Shown one piece after another: positions 33,879-39,912 of a stretch of DNA of 39,912 nt. A model generated the notes under the pieces. It was not told the DNA's origin. It was given only the letters and a program-made list of their open reading frames with translations, and searched no databases. Every line of letters starts with the position of its first letter. The first letter of the stretch is position 1. The DNA is from Deltaproteobacteria bacterium (lineage in GTDB: Bacteria; Desulfobacterota; Deferrimicrobia; Deferrimicrobiales; Deferrimicrobiaceae): positions 1-39,912 of the forward strand of contig PQAK01000064.1 of the NCBI GenBank assembly GCA_003105225.1, written 5' to 3'. The translations under genes and the position numbers were made by a program.

Positions 33879-34889
33879 ATGCACTTCATCGATGAAGCCA
33901 CGATCACCGTCCGCTCCGGGGACGGCGGACGGGGCTGCGTCAGTTTCCGGCGCGAGAAGTTCGTCCCCAGGGGCGGGCCGGACGGCGGCGACGGGGGCAA
34001 CGGGGGGAGCGTGATCCTGCGGGTCAGCCCCCATCTGTCCACCCTCCTCGATTTCAAATACAAGAAGATCTTCAAGGCGAAACGGGGCCAGCACGGCATG
34101 GGGAAGAAGATGCACGGGAAGAACGCCCCCGACCTGCTCATCGCAGTCCCTCCCGGGACGATCGTCCACAACGCGGACACCGGGGAGATCCTCGCGGACC
34201 TCACGAAAGAGGGGGATGCGCTGATCGCGGCCGGCGGCGGGCGCGGCGGGCGCGGGAACGCCTCGTTCGCGTCGGCGACGAACCAGGCGCCGGACCGGGC
34301 GGATCCCGGCAGGCCCGGCGAGGAGCGCCGGCTCCGGCTGGAGCTCAAGCTGATCGCGCACATCGGGCTGGTCGGCCTGCCCAACGCCGGCAAATCCACT
34401 CTCTTGTCCCGGATCTCCCGGGCAAGGCCCAAGATCGCCGATTATCCGTTCACCACGCTCTCCCCGGTCCTGGGAGTGGTCGCCCACCGCGACGAGGAGC
34501 TCGTCGTGGCGGACCTGCCCGGCCTGATCGAGGGAGCGCACCGGGGCGCGGGGCTCGGGCACCGGTTCCTGAGGCACGCGGAGCGGACCGAGGGGCTCGT
34601 GCACGTGCTCGACGCAACGCTCCCTCCGGAAAAGATCGAGGAAGCCTATCGCACCGTCCGGGAGGAGCTGGAGAGGTTCCGGCCGGAGCTGTCGGAGCGG
34701 CCCGCCCTTATCGCACTGAATAAGATGGACCTTCCCGGGGCGAGGGAATCCGCGGAAAAAGCCGTTGCCCGGTTGAATTTTCCGGCCTGGAGCGTCTATT
34801 ATATTTCCGCCGTCACCGGCGAAGGGATAACGGCCCTCCTCGACGGCCTGTTGGCGTTCCGGAAGAAGAGAGCACCCGATGCCCCCTGA
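33879..34889 (+). CDS. obgE: GTPase Obg/CgtA
   Basis: A 336-residue GTPase that acts in 50S maturation and the stringent response. The N-terminal Gly-rich Obg fold (FIDEATITVRSGDGGRGCVSFRREKFVPRGGPDGGDGGNGG) spans about 1-158. The G domain has G1 GLPNAGKS (166-173), the switch motif DYPFTTLSP, G3 DLPGLIEGAH, G4 NKMD and G5 SAVTGEG. The variable C-terminal tail is very short. No Shine-Dalgarno is visible before ATG 33879. It overlaps proB by 11 nt. Confidence 0.96.
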   Translation: MHFIDEATITVRSGDGGRGCVSFRREKFVPRGGPDGGDGGNGGSVILRVSPHLSTLLDFKYKKIFKAKRGQHGMGKKMHGKNAPDLLIAVPPGTIVHNADTGEILADLTKEGDALIAAGGGRGGRGNASFASATNQAPDRADPGRPGEERRLRLELKLIAHIGLVGLPNAGKSTLLSRISRARPKIADYPFTTLSPVLGVVAHRDEELVVADLPGLIEGAHRGAGLGHRFLRHAERTEGLVHVLDATLPPEKIEEAYRTVREELERFRPELSERPALIALNKMDLPGARESAEKAVARLNFPAWSVYYISAVTGEGITALLDGLLAFRKKRAPDAP

Positions 34890-36048
34890 CACCACCGTAC
34901 AGCGCGCGGCCTTCCTCCGCTCCCGGAAGATCCGCCGGATCATCGTGAAGCTGGGAAGCGGCACGTTGACCGACGCCTCGTTCGGCCTGCGCGAGACGAC
35001 GATCCGGTCCCTGGCGGCACAGGTCGCAGGGCTACGGGAGTCCCGCGGCATCGAGGTCGTGGTGGTGACGTCGGGGGCCATCGCCGCGGGCAGAAAGAAG
35101 CTGGGCATCGCGGACCGCCCCCGCACGGTCGCCCTCAAGCAGGCCGCCGCCGCCGTCGGGCAGACGACGCTCATGCGCGCCTACGAGCGCGCGTTCGAGA
35201 AACGGGGATTGAAGGTCGGGCAGCTTCTCCTCACCCACGAGGACTTCGAGAACCGGGAGCGCTACGTGAACGCGAGGAACACGCTGGAGACCCTGCTCGC
35301 CCGGGGGATCGTCCCCATCATCAACGAGAACGACACCGTGGCCACCGAGGAGATCCGGCTCGGGGACAACGATCACCTCGCGGCGCTGGTGACGCAGCTC
35401 ATCGGCGCGGACCTGCTTCTCCTGCTGACCGACAGCGATGCCCTGTATACCCGGGACCCCAGGCGCCATCCCGATGCGAAGCGGATTCCCATCCTGGCGG
35501 GAGTCGACGACAGCCTGCTCCGTTCCTCCGCGGGGAAAAGCGGGCCTGCGGGAACCGGCGGGATGGGATCCAAGCTTCTCGCCGCCCGGGTCGTCACCGC
35601 CTGGGGAACCCCGGCCGTCATCGCGGGGGGACTGTCCCGCCGCTCCATCCTGGATGTCCTCGACGGCAAGGAAACCGGCACCCTGATCCTTCCCGGCGGG
35701 GGGGCCAGGGCGCGAAGCCGGAAGCTGTGGATCGCGCATGCCCTGCAGGCGCACGGGACCATCTCCGTCGACGACGGGGCGAAGAAGGTCCTCCTGGAGG
35801 GGGGGAAAAGCCTGCTGCCCGCCGGGATCCTCGGCGTCACCGGGACCTTCCGGAAGGGGGACGCGGTCTCCATCGGCGACCGCAGGGGGCGCGCCTTCGC
35901 CCAGGGGATCGCTTCCTGGTCCAGCGAACAGGTGAAACGGGGGATGGGCAAGAAGAGCGCGGAGGTCCGGTCGATCCTCGGGGAGGACATCCCCGCGGAG
36001 GTGGTCCATCGCGACAACCTGACGATCCTTGCGGCGGGAGGCAGATAG
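34879..36048 (+). CDS. proB: Glutamate 5-kinase
   Basis: A 389-residue kinase for the first step of proline synthesis (glutamate to glutamyl-5-phosphate). The amino-acid kinase domain covers about 1-260 (IIVKLGSGTLTD, VVVTSGAIAAGRKKLG, IINENDTVATEEIRLGDNDHLAALV, GTGGMGSKLLAA). A C-terminal PUA domain (about 285-370) is present. The usual feedback control by proline would act on the kinase domain. It abuts proA directly: the stop is followed immediately by the proA ATG. Confidence 0.96.
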   Translation: MPPDTTVQRAAFLRSRKIRRIIVKLGSGTLTDASFGLRETTIRSLAAQVAGLRESRGIEVVVVTSGAIAAGRKKLGIADRPRTVALKQAAAAVGQTTLMRAYERAFEKRGLKVGQLLLTHEDFENRERYVNARNTLETLLARGIVPIINENDTVATEEIRLGDNDHLAALVTQLIGADLLLLLTDSDALYTRDPRRHPDAKRIPILAGVDDSLLRSSAGKSGPAGTGGMGSKLLAARVVTAWGTPAVIAGGLSRRSILDVLDGKETGTLILPGGGARARSRKLWIAHALQAHGTISVDDGAKKVLLEGGKSLLPAGILGVTGTFRKGDAVSIGDRRGRAFAQGIASWSSEQVKRGMGKKSAEVRSILGEDIPAEVVHRDNLTILAAGGR

Positions 36049-37308
36049 ATGGTCGATCTTCGGGACGGCGTGGAGCGGGTCTGCCGGGCGGCGAAAGAGG
36101 CGTCGGCCCCGATGGCGCACGCGGATGCATCGAGGAAGAACGCCGCGCTCGCGGCCATGGCCAAAGGGCTGCGCGAGCGGGCGGAGTGGCTCAAGGCGGA
36201 AAACCGGCTGGACATGGAGGCGGCCCGGACCAAGGGGATCTCCGCGGCGATGCTCGACCGGCTCCTGCTGACCGACGAGCGGATCCGCCACATGGCGGAC
36301 GGGATCGAGGAGGTGATCGCCCTCCCCGACCCGGTCGGCGAGGTCACGAAGATGTGGCGGCGGCCCAACGGCCTCTGGGTGGGCCGGATGCGCATCCCCC
36401 TGGGGGTCATCGGGATCATCTACGAATCCCGCCCCAACGTGACGGCCGACGCGGCGGCGCTGTGCATCAAGTCCGGGAACGCCGTCGTGCTCCGCGGCGG
36501 GTCCGAGGCCATCCGCTCCAACACCGCCATCGCGCGCATCCTGCGGGACGCGCTCTCCGGCGGCGGCCTGCCCGCGGACGCCGTGTCGATCATCGAGCAG
36601 ACCGACCGGGAGGCCATCGACTGCATGCTGGCGGCCGAAGCGTTCATCGACCTCATCATCCCGCGCGGCGGGGAAGGGCTCATCCGGAGCGTGGTGGAAA
36701 AATCCCGCATCCCGGTCATCAAGCATTACAAGGGGGTCTGCCACATCTACGTCGACGAGGACGTCGACCTTCCGCAGGCGGTCTCCGTCTGCGTCAACGC
36801 GAAGGTGCAGCGCCCCGGGGTCTGCAACGCCATGGAAACCCTCCTCGTGCATGAAAAGGCCGCGCCGGCGTTTCTCCCCGCGGTGGCGGCGGAACTGGTC
36901 AAGAACGGCGTCGAGCTGCGCGGCTGCCCCTGGACCGTCCGCCTCGTCCCGCAGGCAAAACCCGCCTCGGACGAGGACTGGGGGACCGAATACCTGGACC
37001 TGATCCTCGCGGTGAAGGTGGTCGCGTCGATGGAGGAGGCGATGGAGCATATCCGCCGCTACGGCTCGCTGCACACCGAGGCGATCCTCACCACGGACCA
37101 CGCCCGGGCGATGCGGTTCGTGCGCGAGGTCGACTCCTCGCTGGTGCTCGTCAACGCCTCCACCCGCTTCAACGACGGCTTCCAGCTGGGGCTGGGGGCG
37201 GAGATCGGGATCAGCACGACCAAGATCCACGCCTTCGGCCCGATGGGGCTCGAGGAGCTGACCACGACGAAGTTCATCGCCTTCGGGGACGGCCAGGTCC
37301 GGCAGTAA
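36049..37308 (+). CDS. proA: Gamma-glutamyl phosphate reductase
   Basis: A 419-residue NADPH-dependent enzyme that reduces glutamyl-5-phosphate to the semialdehyde, the second step of proline synthesis. It has the aldehyde-dehydrogenase fold with PLGVIGIIYESRPNVTADAAALCIKSGNAVVLRGGSEA, the conserved catalytic Cys259 in RPGVCNAMET, and the C-terminal FNDGFQLGLGAEIGISTTKIHAFGPMGLEELTTTKF. A GGGAGG stands upstream of the ATG. It is joined without gap to proB and nadD. Confidence 0.96.
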   Translation: MVDLRDGVERVCRAAKEASAPMAHADASRKNAALAAMAKGLRERAEWLKAENRLDMEAARTKGISAAMLDRLLLTDERIRHMADGIEEVIALPDPVGEVTKMWRRPNGLWVGRMRIPLGVIGIIYESRPNVTADAAALCIKSGNAVVLRGGSEAIRSNTAIARILRDALSGGGLPADAVSIIEQTDREAIDCMLAAEAFIDLIIPRGGEGLIRSVVEKSRIPVIKHYKGVCHIYVDEDVDLPQAVSVCVNAKVQRPGVCNAMETLLVHEKAAPAFLPAVAAELVKNGVELRGCPWTVRLVPQAKPASDEDWGTEYLDLILAVKVVASMEEAMEHIRRYGSLHTEAILTTDHARAMRFVREVDSSLVLVNASTRFNDGFQLGLGAEIGISTTKIHAFGPMGLEELTTTKFIAFGDGQVRQ

Positions 37309-37992
37309 ATGGACCCACCACGGTCATCGGTGGCGCTCTTCGGGGGGACGTACGACCCGTTCCACAACGGCCACCTGCGCATGGCGGTCGAGGTCAAGGA
37401 GGCGCTCGGCATCTCCCGGTTGACCCTGTTTCCCGCGCTCCATCCGCCCCACAAGCCGAAGCGGCCGGTGACCGAAGCGCGGCACCGGCTCGCGATGGTC
37501 GCGGCGGGGGCGGCCGGCCTCCCCGGGATCGACGTTTCCGACATCGAGATCCGCCGGGAGGGTCCCTCCTACTCTCTTCTCACCGTCCTGGACTTCCGGA
37601 GGGAGCTGCCCGACGCCCGGATCCTGTTCGTCATGGGCGCCGACTCCTTTGCCGATGTGTCCTCCTGGCATCGATACGGCGAGCTCCTCCTGTCGTGCGA
37701 TTTCATCCTCCTCCCCCGGTCGGGCGTCGACCCGGAACCCGCTCCCCCGAAGGGCGTGCATATTGAAAAAGAGGAGCCGCATTGCTATAGTTGGATGGGG
37801 AAAAGCTACCGCCTCCCGGGCGGGCGACGGCTGTTCTGCCCGTCGCTGCCGGCCCTGGACATCTCCTCGAGCGCCATCCGCGAGAAAGTCCGGAAGGGCA
37901 AATGCATCCGGGGGCTCGTCCCGCCGGAAGTGGAGCGGTACATATCCGACCATGGTCTCTACCTTGACCGCGCGGAGGAGCAACGGCCATAA
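37309..37992 (+). CDS. nadD: Nicotinate-nucleotide adenylyltransferase
   Basis: A 227-residue nucleotidyltransferase that converts nicotinate mononucleotide to its adenine dinucleotide, a step in NAD synthesis. The HIGH-type motif GTYDPFHNGH is at 13-22, and the ISSSAIR motif near the C-terminus completes the active site. ILFVMGADSFADVSSWHRY is the typical middle segment. The start codon follows the proA stop directly. Its TAA stop (37990-37992) overlaps the apparent ATA start of rsfS. Confidence 0.95.
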   Translation: MDPPRSSVALFGGTYDPFHNGHLRMAVEVKEALGISRLTLFPALHPPHKPKRPVTEARHRLAMVAAGAAGLPGIDVSDIEIRREGPSYSLLTVLDFRRELPDARILFVMGADSFADVSSWHRYGELLLSCDFILLPRSGVDPEPAPPKGVHIEKEEPHCYSWMGKSYRLPGGRRLFCPSLPALDISSSAIREKVRKGKCIRGLVPPEVERYISDHGLYLDRAEEQRP

Positions 37993-38330
37993 CGACGCAG
38001 GAGACGCTGCTGCGGTGCGCGCGGCTGGCCCAGGAAAAGAAGGCCGCCGACATCCGCGCGCTCGACGTCCGGGAACGCGCCACCTTCACCGACTTCTTCC
38101 TGCTGTGTTCGGGGACGTCCGACCGGCAGGTTTCGGCCGTGGCCCATCATATCGAGGAGTCGCTCCGCAAGGAGGGCCTGCGGCCGCTGGGGATCGAGGG
38201 GATCCGGGAAGGACGGTGGGTCCTCCTCGATTACGGCGATTTCGTGGTGCATGTGTTTCTTTCGAGCGTTCGGGAATTCTACAATTTCGATCGGCTGTGG
38301 GGATCGGCGCCGGAGATCCCCCTCCCCTGA
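37989..38330 (+). CDS. rsfS: Ribosomal silencing factor RsfS (apparent ATA start)
   Basis: A 113-residue RsfS/Iojap protein, which binds L14 and keeps the subunits apart during starvation. The sequence ALDVRERATFTDFFLLCSGTSDRQVSAVAHHIEE and GIREGRWVLLDYGDFVVHVFLSSVREFYNFDRLW is unmistakable. An in-frame TGA at 37965-37967 is followed by no ATG, GTG or TTG until a GTG at 38139, which would cut off half of the conserved domain. ATA 37989-37991 overlaps the nadD stop as ATAA and has GGAGGAG eight bases upstream, so it is the best start. ACG 37992 or CTG 38007 are alternatives. A sequencing error cannot be excluded. Confidence 0.9.
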   Translation: MTTQETLLRCARLAQEKKAADIRALDVRERATFTDFFLLCSGTSDRQVSAVAHHIEESLRKEGLRPLGIEGIREGRWVLLDYGDFVVHVFLSSVREFYNFDRLWGSAPEIPLP

Positions 38331-38359
38331 AGGACCGATAACCACGGAGGAGCCTGCGC

Positions 38360-39691
38360 ATGGCGGTCCGTCTGCTGTTCCTGCTCTTCGTCATCATCCT
38401 TGTGGCCTTCTCCTACATCTCCTTCCTGAACGGCCAGCACATCCAGTTTTTCTACTCCGACACCCGCCAGCTGGAGATCACGGTCAGCGAGCTCGCGATC
38501 CTCTCCTTCGCCCTCGGCGCCGCGATGGTCATCCTCGGCACGTTGGTGAAGGACGTGACCCTGGCGTCGAAGAACTGGAAAGAGCGCCGGGAAAAGCAGC
38601 GGCGGGAGGCGGCCCGCTCCCGCGTGGCCAAGGCATCCGATCTCTTCCAGCGGGGGATGCTCTCCGAGGCCGCCAAGGAGCTGGAGCGCAGCCTTTCCGT
38701 CAACCCGGACGACCGCGAGGCCCTCGATCTCCTCTCTTCCGTAGAGACGGAGCGGGGGAATTCCCTGGAGGCCGTGAAAGCCCTGACGCGGGTCAAGCAG
38801 ATCGATCCCTCCGACCTGTCGGTGTTCTTCCGGCTGGCGGCCCTCTACCGCAAGATGAACGATACGGAAAACGCGGCCTCCCTGTTCAAGGCCATCGAGG
38901 ATTCCGAGGGGGAAAACCCGCGCGCCTGGGAAGGGCTGCGGGACATCCACATCCTCCGGAACGAGATGGTGCCCGCATACGCATTGCAGAAAAAGATCAT
39001 GAAATACAAGGGAAAAACCGCCACCCCCGAGGACCAGGAGCTCTTCGACGCCCTCCGGTACGAGAAGGCGGTCGTACGACTCAAGGAAGGGAAAACCGAC
39101 GATGCGGAACGGCGTCTCCGCGATCTCGTCAAGGACCAGCCCCGGTTCTGCGGCGCCTACATCACCCTCCACGAATACATGCGGTCGCGCGGCAACCTGG
39201 AGGAAGCCACGCAGCTGCTGCTCCTGGGCTACCGGACGACGCGCAACGCCGTGTTTCTCATCAAGCTCGAGGACCTCGGCATCGAAACGGAGAGCCCGCA
39301 GGCCGTGATCGGCGTCTATACGGATCTCCTTCAGGAGTACCCCTCCGATTTCGACGTCAACCTGTTCACGGGAAAATTTTTCCTGCGCCTGGAGATGAAC
39401 GACGAGGCGGTGGAACAGTTGTTGAAGGCGGAATCTCTGGAACCGGAGCGGGAATCCGTCCACATCCTTCTTGCGGAGGCGCTCCGGCGGAGGGGACGAT
39501 ATGAATCCGCCTGCCAGCACTACCAGCGTGCCTTCGGCTACAAACGACGCTACCTCATCCCCTTCCGCTGCGCGATATGCGGGAAGGCCACCATCAAGTG
39601 GACCGCCCGCTGCCCCGACTGCGGCGCCTGGAACGCCTACTCCATCGATCACGGGCACAGGGAGTACGCCGCGCCGGCCTCCATCCGCTGA
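38360..39691 (+). CDS. lapB: LapA-LapB fusion (LPS assembly TPR protein)
   Basis: A 443-residue protein that joins two E. coli neighbours. Residues 1-75 form a LapA/DUF1049 domain with two membrane segments (about 4-22 and 43-63; FLNGQHIQFFYSDTRQLEITVSELAILSFALGAAMVILGTLV). TPR repeats follow (about 90-395), and the C-terminus is a LapB rubredoxin-type metal site, FRCAICGKATIKWTARCPDCGAW, with Cys404, Cys407, Cys418 and Cys421. LapB recruits FtsH to degrade LpxC and so sets LPS synthesis. ATG 38360 has GGAGGAG upstream. It lies 29 bp after rsfS, so it is probably in the same operon. Confidence 0.88.
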   Translation: MAVRLLFLLFVIILVAFSYISFLNGQHIQFFYSDTRQLEITVSELAILSFALGAAMVILGTLVKDVTLASKNWKERREKQRREAARSRVAKASDLFQRGMLSEAAKELERSLSVNPDDREALDLLSSVETERGNSLEAVKALTRVKQIDPSDLSVFFRLAALYRKMNDTENAASLFKAIEDSEGENPRAWEGLRDIHILRNEMVPAYALQKKIMKYKGKTATPEDQELFDALRYEKAVVRLKEGKTDDAERRLRDLVKDQPRFCGAYITLHEYMRSRGNLEEATQLLLLGYRTTRNAVFLIKLEDLGIETESPQAVIGVYTDLLQEYPSDFDVNLFTGKFFLRLEMNDEAVEQLLKAESLEPERESVHILLAEALRRRGRYESACQHYQRAFGYKRRYLIPFRCAICGKATIKWTARCPDCGAWNAYSIDHGHREYAAPASIR

Positions 39692-39912
39692 CCCGGAGAA
39701 AGGCGTCCGCGAAAGCTGTTGGCGCAGCCTCGCATCGGAGTCCCTGGGCGAACTGGCGTGCCTGGCGTCGCTTTTTCCGGTGTCGCCCGTCCGCTTCACC
39801 GCAGCGGATGTCCGGAGCTGGCCCGCATACCGCGGAGAGGCGTGCCCCCGCTGCGGCGCCTTCACGGGGGTGGGCCATCCCCGCGGCGCCCGGATCGTCT
39901 GCAGGTCCTGCG
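39690..39912 (+). CDS. Partial reading frame with zinc-ribbon cysteines
   Basis: An open frame (positions divisible by 3) runs from the end of lapB to the window edge. Near the edge it holds ACPRCGAFTGVGHPRGARIVCRSC, two CxxC pairs as in a zinc ribbon, preceded by LGELACLASLFPVSPVRF. This could be the N-terminus of a ComF-type phosphoribosyltransferase or another zinc-ribbon protein. The start is not clear: the first GTG in frame is 39780, and GGAGAAAGG at 39695-39703 hints at an earlier, non-canonical start. The product continues outside the window, so no function is assigned. Confidence 0.35.

Overview
The window is 39.9 kb of GC-rich, tightly packed bacterial chromosome. It carries about 43 protein genes, one probable 6S RNA and no rRNA, tRNA, insertion sequence or CRISPR array that I can see. 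The envelope genes (BamD, LolA, LapB, MltG, PlsC) point to a diderm. The blocks pncC-thpR-recA-recX-alaS with pilT and rplU-rpmA-obgE-proB-proA-nadD-rsfS, plus several c-di-GMP proteins, recall Desulfobacterota ('Deltaproteobacteria', the Geobacter side or an uncultured relative). That placement is inferred from gene content and order only. Many genes start with TTG or GTG, and two appear to start with CTG and ATA.

Layout. 1-2002: an SDR oxidoreductase running off the left edge, then bamD and a TPR gene with an apparent CTG start. 2022-8873 (minus): pgpA, pncC, thpR, recA, pilT, recX, alaS read as one operon. 8874-8959: an AT-rich divergent control region with an 18-bp dyad. 8960-11924 (plus): a HEAT-repeat protein and an HD-GYP protein that share an N-terminal module I cannot assign to a named family. 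11921-13476 (minus): a P1-family peptidase and a second HEAT protein. 13531-13711: a rod-shaped structured RNA, most likely 6S RNA. 13764-15200 (plus): ruvX and mltG. 15231-23521 (minus): a dksA-type gene, rimO, lolA, a HAD phosphatase, ftsK, rnj, plsC and radC, many with 4-nt overlaps. 23612-27578 (plus): moxR, DUF58 and transglutaminase genes forming one coupled operon. 27743-29284: comM. 29285-30770: an AT-richer stretch with two small exported proteins of unknown function and structured leaders, followed by a membrane diguanylate cyclase. 32113-33123 (minus): a flavin-dependent oxidoreductase. 33196-38330 (plus): a strong promoter and the ribosome/proline/NAD operon ending in rsfS, whose only good start is ATA. 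38360-39691: a LapA-LapB fusion. At the right edge there is the beginning of a possible zinc-ribbon protein.

Functional threads. Envelope assembly and lipids: bamD, lolA, mltG, plsC, pgpA, lapAB. DNA recombination and uptake: recA, recX, pilT, comM, radC, ftsK. Translation and RNA: alaS, rimO, rplU, rpmA, obgE, rsfS, rnj, 6S RNA. c-di-GMP signalling: one GGDEF synthase and one HD-GYP protein. The parts I find least explained are the shared N-terminal module of the HEAT/HD-GYP pair, the non-canonical starts placed exactly on stop codons, and the leader RNAs of the small exported-protein genes.
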